From Bacillota bacterium (lineage in GTDB: Bacteria; Bacillota; Clostridia; Christensenellales; UMGS416), in contig JAEYRA010000100.1 of NCBI GenBank assembly GCA_023409755.1, forward strand, positions 1-35,677: a stretch of DNA of 35,677 nt, written 5' to 3'. The translations under genes and the position numbers were made by a program. Below the pieces are notes generated by a model. The model made no database searches, was not told where the DNA came from, and saw only the letters and a program-made list of their open reading frames with translations. Below are positions 7,927 through 15,726 of the stretch, in pieces; positions within the stretch are counted from its first letter, which is position 1, and every line of letters starts with the position of its first letter.

Positions 7927-8963
7927 GGCGCATCCTCCCCATGCAATATGCGGAACCCGGCGGCCCGCAGCAACCGGTTCATCACCGCCAGGCCCAGGCC
8001 CGATGGCTCCAGCGCCTCGGCAAAGGCGTCGGTGCGGCCATCGGTGTCCAGCCGACGCAGGGTCTCAAAGAGCGCGGCAGCCTGGTCGGCGTCGTCCTGC
8101 CCCATGGAGTACACCGCGCGGCTGCCGTAGCGCCCGGCGTTGGCTGACGCCGCCAGAATGGCCGGGTTGCCGCCGGCAGTCAGTGCGGCATCATAGAGCG
8201 CGCAGATGCGCCGCGTCTTCCCTTCCATCGGGCCATCCACCACAGTCACCCGCGCCTGCGGGGCGTAGTGGCGGTACTTCATGCCCGGGGAGGCAGCCAC
8301 CGCTCCCTCGGCCAACTGGTGCAGCACGGCGTCATCCACCCGCACCGCGCCTGCCACCGCCTCAATTTGCGCGGGGGTGACGCCGCCGGGGCGCAGCACC
8401 ACTGGCATCCCATCCGGAAAGCCCACGACGGTGGACTCCAACCCCACGGCGCAGGGGCCGCCATCCAGAATGAGCGGAATGCGCCCGTCCATATCCTCCA
8501 GCACCGCCTGGGCTGTGGTGGGGCTGGGCCGCCCGCTGCGGTTGGCGCTGGGCGCGGCGATGGGAAACCCGCAGGCCGCGATGAGCCGCCGGGCCCAGGG
8601 GTGAGCCGGGCACCGCACGCCGACCGTGGGCAGGCCACCCCGTGCCTCCAGCGGCACCAAGTCTCGCGCCGGCAGCACCAGCGTCAGCGGCCCGGGCCAA
8701 AAGGCCTCCGCCAACGCGCGTGCTGCCGGGGGCACCGTGTGCACCAGGGCATCGAGCCCCGTCGGGTCAGCCACGTGCTGGATGAGCGGGTTGTCGGCCG
8801 GCCGGCCCTTGGCGGCAAAGATGCCCAGTACCGCGTCACGGTCGAGCCCATTGGCCCCCAGGCCGTACACCGTCTCCGTAGGAAAAGCCACCACCGCCCC
8901 AGCTTTGAGCAGGGCGGCGGCTTCGTCAATGGCTGTTTGGTTGACTGTCCTTACCTTTGTCAC
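7923..8963 (-). CDS. tsaC: L-threonylcarbamoyladenylate synthase (TsaC/Sua5 family)
   Basis: Makes threonylcarbamoyl-AMP from threonine, bicarbonate and ATP, the first step of t6A formation at position 37 of ANN-decoding tRNAs. 346 residues: an N-terminal YrdC/Sua5 domain (about 8-200) with AFPTETVYGLGANG, AAKGRPADNPL and PSANRSGRPSPT, then a C-terminal Sua5 domain (about 230-340), i.e. the long two-domain form usual in Bacillota and archaea. The start is a GTG (8963) behind GGGAGC; no ATG fits. The gene follows the LytTR regulator by 28 bases and overlaps the phosphatase by 4, so it sits in the long minus-strand operon. Confidence 0.96.
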   Translation of the reverse strand: MTKVRTVNQTAIDEAAALLKAGAVVAFPTETVYGLGANGLDRDAVLGIFAAKGRPADNPLIQHVADPTGLDALVHTVPPAARALAEAFWPGPLTLVLPARDLVPLEARGGLPTVGVRCPAHPWARRLIAACGFPIAAPSANRSGRPSPTTAQAVLEDMDGRIPLILDGGPCAVGLESTVVGFPDGMPVVLRPGGVTPAQIEAVAGAVRVDDAVLHQLAEGAVAASPGMKYRHYAPQARVTVVDGPMEGKTRRICALYDAALTAGGNPAILAASANAGRYGSRAVYSMGQDDADQAAALFETLRRLDTDGRTDAFAEALEPSGLGLAVMNRLLRAAGFRILHGEDAP

Positions 8964-8991
8964 ACCGGAAAGCTCCCACTTTGTCTCATGG

Positions 8992-9750
8992 TCAGCCGCC
9001 GGACAGCATCGTCTCCATCTCCTCGAACTTCTCGTGGGTGATGAGGGCGTCCAGGTCGGTGTTGCGCAGGCGGGCGATGTAGGTCCACCGCCCGTAAGGG
9101 TACACCTCGTAGACCATGGTCAGGTTGATTATATAGGATTTGTGGCTGCGGAGGAATACATTTTTGTCAAGCCGGTCGTAGAGCTCGGTCAGGGTATCGC
9201 TGGTGACAATGCGTTTGCCGTCGGCGGTCACGATAACGGTGCTGCGCTCCTCCCGCTGGATGAGGACGATGGCGTCGGTGTCCACGAGAGAGATGCCGTC
9301 CTTATGGCGCAGCATCAGCTTCTTGACGCCTTTGGCCGGCGGGGGCTGCGCCGGGGCTTGCTGGGCCGGAATGGCATGCTCGCCGCTCAACCGTTTCAGC
9401 TTCTCCAGCGTTTCCATCACCCGCTCCACCTTGAAAGGCTTAATGAGGTAATCGAAGGCGTAGACCTCAAAGGCCTCGCGCCAGTACTTCTCGTGTGCGG
9501 TGGCAAAGAGGATCCGCACCAGCGGGTCGGTGTCGGCAATCTGCCGGGCGCAATCGATGCCCGACACCTCGCCCATCTCCACATCCAGGAAAACGACCTG
9601 AGGGCGCTCGCGCTCAAAGAGCTCCAGCGCCTCCCGGCCGTTGGTGGCCTCGGCACACACGGCAAAGCCTTCGACCCGCTCGATGATCTTGCGAAGCACC
9701 AGGCGCATACCCGGTTCATCGTCGGCAATCAATACCCGGATCAACGCCAT
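8992..9750 (-). CDS. LytTR-type response regulator
   Basis: 252 residues. Receiver domain (1-120) with acidic pocket D10/D11, phospho-acceptor D56 in VVFLDVEMG, and switch lysine K104 in YLIKPFK. A Pro/Ala/Gln-rich linker (about 124-140) leads to a LytTR DNA-binding domain (about 145-248) with LIQREERSTVIVTADG and FLRSHKSYIINL, the AgrA/LytR/NatR type that binds pairs of short direct repeats. The ATG lies 10 bases inside the end of the preceding gene, indicating coupled translation. A kinase of the matching class (12033-12914) lies upstream in the same gene run, separated by nfeD, floA and the anchor protein, and is the probable partner. Confidence 0.95.
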   Translation of the reverse strand: MALIRVLIADDEPGMRLVLRKIIERVEGFAVCAEATNGREALELFERERPQVVFLDVEMGEVSGIDCARQIADTDPLVRILFATAHEKYWREAFEVYAFDYLIKPFKVERVMETLEKLKRLSGEHAIPAQQAPAQPPPAKGVKKLMLRHKDGISLVDTDAIVLIQREERSTVIVTADGKRIVTSDTLTELYDRLDKNVFLRSHKSYIINLTMVYEVYPYGRWTYIARLRNTDLDALITHEKFEEMETMLSGG

Positions 9751-10295
9751 TCCGTTCTCCTTCTGCCACCGCGGCCCTGCAGCACTTCAGCCATCACCAC
9801 GGCCTGGGCCATGCCCTCGGCGGTGGAAAGAGACTGGCCGATGTGCCAGGCAGTGGGGCGCTGGCGGCGGTTGAGCTTGCGTTCGTAGGCGCGTTGGGTG
9901 TCGTAGGGCTGCTCCATCACACCCGTACCCATGGGCTGGAGTTCCCGTGCCGGAGACTGCCCGAACCGAACCGCAGCGTAGGAGGGCAGCGGCGACAGCA
10001 TCTGCTGGGCCGGTGCCACCGCGGAAGGACCACCCTCGGTTTCGGATGGAAGCCCTTCCTCATCGTCACCTTGCTCGGCCATGAGGTTATCGAGCTTGGG
10101 CCACAGGCCCTGCGGGGCGTCGTTCCACTGGTAGGAACGAGGCTCCTCCTTGGGCACACGGCCTGAGAGCGTCCGGGAGCGATCCAATGTGGGTTCCCGC
10201 TCGGGTTTCTCCGCGCCTTTCTTTTGCCTCTCCCGCCACTCCAGGAACCTGACGAGAAGCGGAAGGAGGACAATCAACAGTCCAATGTATTTCAT
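9741..10295 (-). CDS. Membrane-anchored protein with long disordered tail
   Basis: 184 residues from ATG 10295, chosen because TAGGAG sits 8 bases upstream; a GTG three codons earlier lacks this. Residues 3-17 (YIGLLIVLLPLLVRF) form a single N-terminal membrane anchor. The rest is charged and rich in Pro, Gln, Glu and Arg, with no recognisable domain and little predicted order, ending in an Arg-rich stretch. I do not recognise a family. It lies between floA and the LytTR regulator gene and overlaps the latter by 10 bases, so it is co-translated with it. The anchor and tail suit an adaptor or scaffold at flotillin-containing membrane, but that is inference from position only. Confidence 0.8.
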   Translation of the reverse strand: MKYIGLLIVLLPLLVRFLEWRERQKKGAEKPEREPTLDRSRTLSGRVPKEEPRSYQWNDAPQGLWPKLDNLMAEQGDDEEGLPSETEGGPSAVAPAQQMLSPLPSYAAVRFGQSPARELQPMGTGVMEQPYDTQRAYERKLNRRQRPTAWHIGQSLSTAEGMAQAVVMAEVLQGRGGRRRTEWR

Positions 10296-10310
10296 GCGGC
10301 ACACTCCTAC

Positions 10311-10339
10311 CGCCCTGCCGGTTTGTCACCGGCAGGGCG
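10311..10339 (-). other. Perfect intercistronic hairpin after floA
   Basis: A 12-bp perfect stem (10311-10322 with 10328-10339) and 5-base loop lie just past the floA stop and end about 7 bases before the ribosome binding site of the anchor protein gene. There is no T run on either side, so it is unlikely to stop transcription fully. It may stabilise floA mRNA or dampen expression of the three genes downstream. Confidence 0.75.
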
Positions 10340-10347
10340 TGCGGTCA

Positions 10348-11361
10348 TTACTTCGTGGGCGGCGGGGGGGTCTGCACCTTCTCGGCGGTCTTGCCGCCAT
10401 CCCCCACAGAGGAGATGGCCTTGCGCATGGAGGTGTCAGCCACCAGGTTCTGCATGTTGTAGTAATCCATCACGCCAAGCTTGCCATCACGCAGGGCCTG
10501 GGCCATGGCCTTGGGCACCTCGGCCTCGGCTTCCACCACGCGGGCCCGCATCTCCTGCTCCAGGGCCACCATCTCCTGCTCCTGGGCCACGGCCATGGCG
10601 CGGCGCTGCTCGGCGCGGGCCTGGGCAATGCGCCGGTCGGCCTCGGCCTGGTCCATCTGCAGCTGGGCGCCAATGTTGCGGCCCACGTCCACGTCGGCAA
10701 TGTCGATCGACAGAATTTCAAAGGCTGTGCCCGAATCGAGGCCCTTGTTGAGTACCGTGCGGGAGATCATGTCGGGGTTCTCCAGCACTTGCTTGTGGGA
10801 ATCGGCCGAACCAACGGTGGTGACGATGCCCTCGCCCACGCGGGCGATGACCGTCTCCTCCCCCGCACCGCCGACCAGGCGGTCGATGTTGGCGCGCACG
10901 GTCACCCGGGCCTTGGCCCGCAGCTCAATACCGTCCTTGGCGATGGCGGCCACCACCGGGGTCTCAATGACCTTGGGGTTAACGCTCATCTGCACGGCGG
11001 TCAGCACATCGCGGCCGGCCAGGTCGATGGCACAGGCCTTCTCAAAGATCAGCGGGATACCAGCGCGCTCGGCGGCGATCAGTGCATTGACAACGCGGTC
11101 CACGTTACCGCCGGCCAGGTAGTGAGCCTCCAGCGAGCCGATGGTGACATCCAAACCGGCCTTCTGGGCCTTGATCATGGGCTGGATGATGCGAATGGGC
11201 GACACGCGCCGCAGCTTCATGCCCAGCAGCGAGAAGATGTTCACCCGCAGGCCCGCTGCCAGCGCGGTGATCCACAGCCCCACCGGTACCAGGCTGAAGA
11301 AGATCGCCAATACGACGATTATGACGACAATGATGATGAACAAGCCAATGATCGGATCCAT
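10348..11361 (-). CDS. floA: Flotillin-like protein FloA
   Basis: 337 residues, close to the ~330 of B. subtilis FloA (YqfA). A hydrophobic N-terminal hairpin (about 4-40) anchors it in the membrane; an SPFH-type domain follows (about 50-180, with KAGLDVTIGSLEAHYLAGG and DGIELRAKARVTVRANIDRLVGG); then a long Glu/Ala/Arg helical region (about 230-300), typical of flotillin oligomerisation, and a short Pro-rich tail. FloA organises lipid-raft-like microdomains on the cytoplasmic face. ATG 11361 is behind GAGGAGGAAAG. The NfeD partner gene ends 15 bases upstream, the usual arrangement. Confidence 0.96.
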   Translation of the reverse strand: MDPIIGLFIIIVVIIVVLAIFFSLVPVGLWITALAAGLRVNIFSLLGMKLRRVSPIRIIQPMIKAQKAGLDVTIGSLEAHYLAGGNVDRVVNALIAAERAGIPLIFEKACAIDLAGRDVLTAVQMSVNPKVIETPVVAAIAKDGIELRAKARVTVRANIDRLVGGAGEETVIARVGEGIVTTVGSADSHKQVLENPDMISRTVLNKGLDSGTAFEILSIDIADVDVGRNIGAQLQMDQAEADRRIAQARAEQRRAMAVAQEQEMVALEQEMRARVVEAEAEVPKAMAQALRDGKLGVMDYYNMQNLVADTSMRKAISSVGDGGKTAEKVQTPPPPTK

Positions 11362-11376
11362 TCTTTCTCCTCCTCG

Positions 11377-11913
11377 TCAGATGTCTTTGAGCTCTGCGCG
11401 TACCTCGCGCACCACGATGCGGCGGCCTTCCACCGCGGTAATCTCGATGGGGCGGCCACGCTCCACCACCTGGCCGTCGGCCACCACATCCAGCCGCACG
11501 CCGTCAAACTCACCGGTGCCGGCGGGCCGCAGCATGGAGCTGGCCTGACCCTGGCGTCCAATGAGGTAACGCATGTCGTCAGCGCTGAGATACCCCTCCG
11601 TCCGGCTTTGCTGGGCTTTCAGCACCAAGGGCGAGCGGTAGAGCCGGCCACGAGAGGCCGAGAGCACAGCCGCGATGAATGCGATGATGAGCAGCACCAG
11701 GATGATGGCCAGCAGCAGCACCGCGTCAAAGAGCGACTTAGCGCCCAAGACCATGCCCAACACTACCAACAACAGGCCAGTTAAGCCAGGCGCGTGGAAG
11801 CCGGGGGTGAAGATCTCAAAGATGAGCAAACCCACGCCCGCCAGCAAGAAGATCGCTGCCAGCGGGTTGATGTTTTGAAACAACAGTACCGTGTCCTGCC
11901 AGAGATGACTCAT
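11377..11913 (-). CDS. NfeD-family membrane protein, flotillin partner
   Basis: 178 residues from ATG 11913, selected for the AAAGGAGGG seven bases upstream; the frame continues 15 codons earlier but without a good start. Three or so hydrophobic segments (about 8-35, 41-58, 64-85) precede a C-terminal soluble beta-barrel of the OB-fold NfeD type (about 115-178, with LIGRQGQASSMLRPAGTGEF and VVADGQVVERGRPIEI). NfeD proteins pair with flotillins; this is the short form without the ClpP-like protease domain. It begins the nfeD-floA-anchor-regulator run. Confidence 0.93.
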   Translation of the reverse strand: MSHLWQDTVLLFQNINPLAAIFLLAGVGLLIFEIFTPGFHAPGLTGLLLVVLGMVLGAKSLFDAVLLLAIILVLLIIAFIAAVLSASRGRLYRSPLVLKAQQSRTEGYLSADDMRYLIGRQGQASSMLRPAGTGEFDGVRLDVVADGQVVERGRPIEITAVEGRRIVVREVRAELKDI

Positions 11914-12032
11914 GTCAGTCCCTCCTTTCCGATGGTTCCAGTATAAGCATTGGCGCAAGTAAAAAAAGAGATGGTGCGCACAACATACAAAATGTTGCCC
12001 CAGTTGTCCGGCAAAGGTGCCGAGACCGGCTC
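11914..12032 (-). promoter_or_regulatory. Gap before nfeD with possible -10 element
   Basis: This 119-base gap separates the kinase stop from nfeD. On the minus strand TATACT (11945-11940) is a good -10, but no -35 stands 16-18 bases before it (a T run lies there). A short inverted repeat CAACAT/ATGTTG around 11983-11999 followed at a distance by seven Ts could slow transcription from the kinase gene. So nfeD-floA may have an additional promoter; read-through is also possible. Confidence 0.35.
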
Positions 12033-12914
12033 TCAGGCGTGCGCTACACTGCTCAGCGGCACCGACCCGGTGAACCGCGTCCAGGCCCCATTGTGTACGG
12101 CCTGCACCGCACCGCCATATTGGGCCAGCGTCTCCTGCACGATGTGAAGACCCAAGCCCTGCCCATTGTCACCCTTGGTGGTAAAGCCCGGTTCAAAGAT
12201 GCGGTTGATGATGCCCTCGGCAATGGCAGGGCCGTTGTTCTCCACAGCGAAGTTGAAGGAACCCAGCTCCTCCCACAGCAGCACACGCACACAGGGGTTG
12301 TCCGCGCCTTCCAGGGCATCCAACGCGTTGTCGATGATGTTGCCGAGAATACCGCAAAACTCCCAGGGTTCCATGGGCAGGTTGCTGACGCGGGAGCGAA
12401 TGTCAAACTCCATCTTCACCTGCCGGTGTTCGGCGTCCATGGCCTTGGCTGACAGGAGCGCATTGACCGCAGCGTTGTCGGTGCGCAACAGCTTGGAGAC
12501 GCTCTGGATGTCCCGATACACACGATCCATGTAGGAGAGTGCCTCTTGGTTCTCCCCCAACTCCAGCAGGGAATAAACGACCTGCAGGTGGTTCATGAAG
12601 TCGTGCCGCTGGGCGCGGAGCTTCCGGTTGAGATCGTTGGCACTGTCGAGAGTGGCTTCCATCTCAGCCAGTGCTCGTTCGGCGTTGAGGTACGCCAGTG
12701 CCCGGCGCATGACGATGTAATTAGTAAAGAGGATGAGCACCAGCAGCAGGCACAGCAGAAACGTCGTTGCCATGCGGTTGTGGGCGAAGAACAGCAATGC
12801 CGCCAGGGCGCAGACCAGAATCTGCGCCCAGCCGACGACCAGAAGAATGGTCACCGCCTTGCGGATGTTGATGACGGACAGGCGTTGGCCCGCCTTGGCC
12901 GGCGTCTGCTGCAC
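12033..12914 (-). CDS. Sensor histidine kinase, Spo0B/GHKL type
   Basis: 293 residues, GTG start behind AGAGGTAA that overlaps the stop of the MBL gene. Two membrane segments (about 20-43 and 50-69) form almost the whole sensor, leaving only a few external residues. The dimerisation/phospho-acceptor helix reads RHDFMNHLQVVYSLLELG (phosphorylated H104), the Spo0B/CitA/NatK-like H-box. The ATPase domain has the N-box NIIDNALDAL (N196) and the G-box GQGLGLHI (251-258). Such kinases usually pair with LytTR regulators; one lies at 8992-9750. With so little extracytoplasmic sequence it probably senses a state of the membrane or of a membrane partner. Confidence 0.93.
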   Translation of the reverse strand: MQQTPAKAGQRLSVINIRKAVTILLVVGWAQILVCALAALLFFAHNRMATTFLLCLLLVLILFTNYIVMRRALAYLNAERALAEMEATLDSANDLNRKLRAQRHDFMNHLQVVYSLLELGENQEALSYMDRVYRDIQSVSKLLRTDNAAVNALLSAKAMDAEHRQVKMEFDIRSRVSNLPMEPWEFCGILGNIIDNALDALEGADNPCVRVLLWEELGSFNFAVENNGPAIAEGIINRIFEPGFTTKGDNGQGLGLHIVQETLAQYGGAVQAVHNGAWTRFTGSVPLSSVAHA

Positions 12915-12920
12915 AGTTTG

Positions 12921-13553
12921 TTACCTCTCGTAATCCAAAATGATGGTTCGCCCGTCGTATTGGCCGGGTACCACCTCCAGCATGCTGGTGCGGGCATTCT
13001 CCGCCCCGGTCAGTGCCGCAAATGGCTCCACCGTGGCAATGGGCGCATTGCCCACCCCGGTCTGGAAGTGCATGGGGATGGTGAGTGCCGGTTGCAGAGC
13101 CTGCTGCACGGCCCATGCCTCCTGGTGGTCGATGGTGTAATAGCCACCCACAGGGAGCAGCAGAACATCGGGCCGGGCCAGCGCCTGCTGCAGCGAAGGG
13201 GACAACGGATGCCCCAGGTCGCCCAGGTGGCAGACCCGCAGACCATCCATCTCCACCAGGAAGATGGTGTTGGGGCCGCGTTTGGCACCGCTCACGTCGT
13301 CGTGAAAGCTGGCAAAGCCATGGGCGCGAACGCCATGGGCCTCCTGGCTGCCGACACCGCGCCACACAGCGGGGGTACCCTCCACCCAATCCAGACAATT
13401 GTGGTCGTGGTGTTCGTGGCTGATGGTGACCACATCCGCCCGCACCCGCCGGGGCGGGAATCCCATGTTGCTGTCGTAGGGGTCGCACAGGACCGTCGTG
13501 CCATCGGCAGCCTGCAACACAAAACAAGCCTGTCCCAGCCAAGTGATGCGCAT
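12921..13553 (-). CDS. Metallo-beta-lactamase-fold hydrolase (UlaG/YtkL-like)
   Basis: 210 residues from ATG 13553 behind AGGAGGG. The N-terminus MRITWLGQACFVLQ is the mark of the UlaG/UPF0173 group of MBL hydrolases; the metal-binding motif is HEHHDH (46-51), with further ligands in HLGDLGH and PMHFQTG. Substrate unknown; family members include L-ascorbate-6-phosphate lactonase and many uncharacterised YtkL-type enzymes. It starts 10 bases after the DUF1934 gene and its stop overlaps the kinase ribosome binding site, so the three genes are one transcription unit. Confidence 0.93.
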   Translation of the reverse strand: MRITWLGQACFVLQAADGTTVLCDPYDSNMGFPPRRVRADVVTISHEHHDHNCLDWVEGTPAVWRGVGSQEAHGVRAHGFASFHDDVSGAKRGPNTIFLVEMDGLRVCHLGDLGHPLSPSLQQALARPDVLLLPVGGYYTIDHQEAWAVQQALQPALTIPMHFQTGVGNAPIATVEPFAALTGAENARTSMLEVVPGQYDGRTIILDYER

Positions 13554-13563
13554 GGCGTCCCTC

Positions 13564-14004
13564 CTATTGCAGTCGTTCGCTGCCCTTCCGCCGGTAGCTG
13601 ATGGAGAGCAGGTTCTCGCCAATGTAGTTGCCACCCAGCTCCAGTTCATACTCCAGGTGAATCTCGCCGCTCTCCTCCTGCAGGTTCGTTTCCATGGTCA
13701 AAGGCAGCACGGCCATCTCCATGGCGCCCACCGGCGTCTGGTAGATGTTGTAGCTCTTCTTCCCCTGGCTGAACACCATGTGGCTGGTCTGTGCCCCGCG
13801 GCGCAGCACCGAAACAATGTCGCCGGAGACCATGACCGTGGTGGTGGAGTCCCCCAGGCCGGCGGATTCACTCTCCTCGTATTCCAGGCAAACGGCGTCC
13901 TGCTGGTGGAAGAACCGCCCCTCGGTCACCATTTCCATCCGATTCGTCTCTCCCGTCGGCATCTGCTGCTCGGCGGTAATGTTGAGCATAATGTTGTTAT
14001 CCAA
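13564..14004 (-). CDS. DUF1934 (YwiB-like) beta-barrel protein
   Basis: 146 residues from TTG 14004, chosen because GGGGGAGA stands eight bases upstream and the promoter start site lies near 14064, leaving no leader for the more distant ATG at 14058; ATG 13989 is an alternative. Conserved DUF1934 features: MEMVTEGRFF, YEESESAGLG, TTTVMVSGDIVSVLRRG and MVFSQGKKSYNIYQTPVGAMEM. The family forms a small calycin-like barrel of unknown function, common in Clostridia. First gene of the operon leading to the MBL hydrolase and the kinase. Confidence 0.9.
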   Translation of the reverse strand: MDNNIMLNITAEQQMPTGETNRMEMVTEGRFFHQQDAVCLEYEESESAGLGDSTTTVMVSGDIVSVLRRGAQTSHMVFSQGKKSYNIYQTPVGAMEMAVLPLTMETNLQEESGEIHLEYELELGGNYIGENLLSISYRRKGSERLQ

Positions 14005-14070
14005 ACGTTCTCTCCCCCAAGGAAGCAGCGGCAGTCCGCAGCTTCTCCATTCATCCATTCATTCCTATCA

Positions 14071-14099
14071 AGTATAGCACAGGCGCACAAAAGCACCAA
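14071..14099 (-). promoter_or_regulatory. Sigma-A promoter of the DUF1934-MBL-kinase operon
   Basis: Minus strand: TTGGTG (14099-14094), 17 bases, then TATACT (14076-14071) with TGC directly before it (extended -10). The expected start of transcription is near 14064, about 60 bases before the TTG start. Confidence 0.8.
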
Positions 14100-14154
14100 C
14101 AACCAAGTTCCACAAGGTAGGAGCGGCAGTTTTGGTGACCCTTCCTCCCAAGAC

Positions 14155-14183
14155 AAAAACCGGGCCAGCAGCGCCGGCCCGGT
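14155..14183 (-). terminator. Rho-independent terminator of the G5/3D protein gene
   Basis: Minus strand: 8-bp stem ACCGGGCC/GGCCCGGT (14183-14176 with 14166-14159) and a 9-base loop, followed by TTTTTG. It begins 15 bases past the stop of the wall-protein gene. Confidence 0.9.
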
Positions 14184-14197
14184 GATGAAAGTCTCTC

Positions 14198-15550
14198 TCA
14201 GCGTTTGAAGTTTTCCTGCACGATGTAGACCTTGACGTTGCGGCGGCGCCCCCATTTGAAGCACTGCTTTTCGGTGTTCATGAACACGTCACCGATACGC
14301 ACGCCATTGCTGGTGTCCACGCCAGTGTCCTCGGCCACGCAGTAGCCATACCCGGTGACATACAGCAGCGTGCCATAGGGGATGAACCCAGGGTCGACGG
14401 CGATGGTGCCGGGCTTTTCCAGCGTACGGGTGTATTGGGGCCAGTTGCCGGTGGCCGTCTTCCGCCCGGTGTGGGTGTAGGCAGTGATCGTCATTTTCAC
14501 CGTACTCAGAAAGCTGCTGGGGATGGAGGGAATCTTCAGATCCTCGTCCTTCACGTCGTCATAGACCGAGTTGTTGGGCGGCTTGGTCTTCGTGGGAGAC
14601 TTGGTGGAGGTTGGGGTCTTGGTGCTGCCGGGTCGCTTGGTGGAACCGGAGGATGAACCGGAGGAAGACGCAGTGGGCCGCTTAATCTCCACCTTTGTGC
14701 CCTGCAGCACGATGCGATCCTTGGGTTCCTTCGTTACGGTATTGGAAAGCTCCACCCGGCTAATCTCCACACCATCCTTGTAGGTGATCTGAATCTGCCG
14801 GGTACGAATGCCGTCCGACCCGCTTTGCCCGATGGCGTATTTGCCCTTGAGAATGCTGTCGCTGTCACGGTAGACCGTTTCGTGTGAAATGGTGTGTTTC
14901 TCCGAGACGATGACGCTCTCCACCCCCACATGGCGGATACGCAAGCCAGCTGACAGACGTGTGGTGGCCGCAGGGGTGACCTCGTCATCCTGGTCGTAGT
15001 CTATGCCCGCCTTGGCCAACGCGTCGTCCACGGTGCCGCCGGTCATATAGACCTGCTGCATCTGGCCGGAACTGGTGACAAAGACGATCATCGCGCGGTC
15101 CACCGTCACCACCATACCGTCAGTCAGACGGGTCTGGCCGGCGGGGGTCACCTCGTCGTTGGGGCCAAGGGTGATGTTGTTCTGCTCCAACAGTTCATCC
15201 ACCGTACTGGCGGTGGTAACCATTTCACTGGTAAAAATGCCGTTCTCAATACGGACGCTTAACTCCTTGGACTTCGCGTAGGCATTGGCACCCAGCAGCA
15301 CGCCCAGCGACATGACGACCAGCAGCGCAGCTACCAGAGCCATACGCCCCAGTGGCAACCGTGCCGCGGCGTCCCGTGCCATCAACATCAGCTCCGACGG
15401 AACGCGCATCCCTCTGCTGCGTACGCGCAACCGCTGCGCCACGCCTGAGCGTTGGCGCAGGGTCATACCCGGGTCCCGCAGCACGGTCAAACCGTTGGTG
15501 CTGCGGTTCCGGCCCAATCTCTGATGCTGTCCGGATCTCGTCAGACTCAA
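14198..15550 (-). CDS. DUF348-G5-3D cell-wall protein (YabE-like)
   Basis: 450 residues from TTG 15550 behind AGGAG with a 7-base spacer and downstream of a strong promoter. Order: an unusually long basic cytoplasmic N-terminus (1-67), one membrane segment (68-90), two DUF348 repeats (about 93-134 and 151-195), a G5 domain (about 213-288), a Ser/Thr/Pro/Lys linker (291-328), then a 3D domain (355-445) with the three conserved aspartates at D386 (AVDP), D408 (EDTG) and D421. The 3D domain has the double-psi barrel fold of lytic transglycosylases, so this is probably a surface-exposed peptidoglycan-cleaving enzyme related to YabE and resuscitation-promoting factors. Flanked by its own promoter and terminator, hence monocistronic. 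Confidence 0.93.
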   Translation of the reverse strand: MSLTRSGQHQRLGRNRSTNGLTVLRDPGMTLRQRSGVAQRLRVRSRGMRVPSELMLMARDAAARLPLGRMALVAALLVVMSLGVLLGANAYAKSKELSVRIENGIFTSEMVTTASTVDELLEQNNITLGPNDEVTPAGQTRLTDGMVVTVDRAMIVFVTSSGQMQQVYMTGGTVDDALAKAGIDYDQDDEVTPAATTRLSAGLRIRHVGVESVIVSEKHTISHETVYRDSDSILKGKYAIGQSGSDGIRTRQIQITYKDGVEISRVELSNTVTKEPKDRIVLQGTKVEIKRPTASSSGSSSGSTKRPGSTKTPTSTKSPTKTKPPNNSVYDDVKDEDLKIPSIPSSFLSTVKMTITAYTHTGRKTATGNWPQYTRTLEKPGTIAVDPGFIPYGTLLYVTGYGYCVAEDTGVDTSNGVRIGDVFMNTEKQCFKWGRRRNVKVYIVQENFKR

Positions 15551-15588
15551 TCAAAAACTCCTATCCAGTTGTGGAATATTGCAGTTTG

Positions 15589-15618
15589 ATTATATCTCAA
15601 TCCATCTTGCACTGTCAA
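15589..15618 (-). promoter_or_regulatory. Near-consensus sigma-A promoter of the G5/3D protein gene
   Basis: Minus strand: perfect TTGACA (15618-15613), 18-base spacer, perfect TATAAT (15594-15589). This is one of the strongest promoters in the window and suggests high vegetative expression. Confidence 0.92.
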
Positions 15619-15678
15619 ATCGGCGTGCCATCCCCTGTCAGCATACCCAATCATTGGCCAGGATATCCCTGTACACAC

Positions 15679-15709
15679 AAAAAAACAGAGGCGCACACGT
15701 CGCCCCTGT
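15679..15709 (-). terminator. Rho-independent terminator of the CdaR-like gene
   Basis: Minus strand: 9-bp stem (15709-15701 with 15693-15685, one G-T pair), 7-base loop, then seven Ts. It starts 17 bases past the regulator stop. Confidence 0.9.
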
Positions 15710-15726
15710 GCTGCCTCCCATCGCCG

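Noticed and set aside
10150..11784. 544-codon plus-strand frame opposite floA/nfeD
   Set aside because: His/Gly/Leu-rich shadow frame; floA and nfeD on the other strand explain the sequence.
13990..14058. ATG 14058 as the DUF1934 start
   Set aside because: It would leave a leader of only a few bases after the mapped-by-eye promoter and adds residues outside the family; TTG 14004 has the better ribosome binding site.
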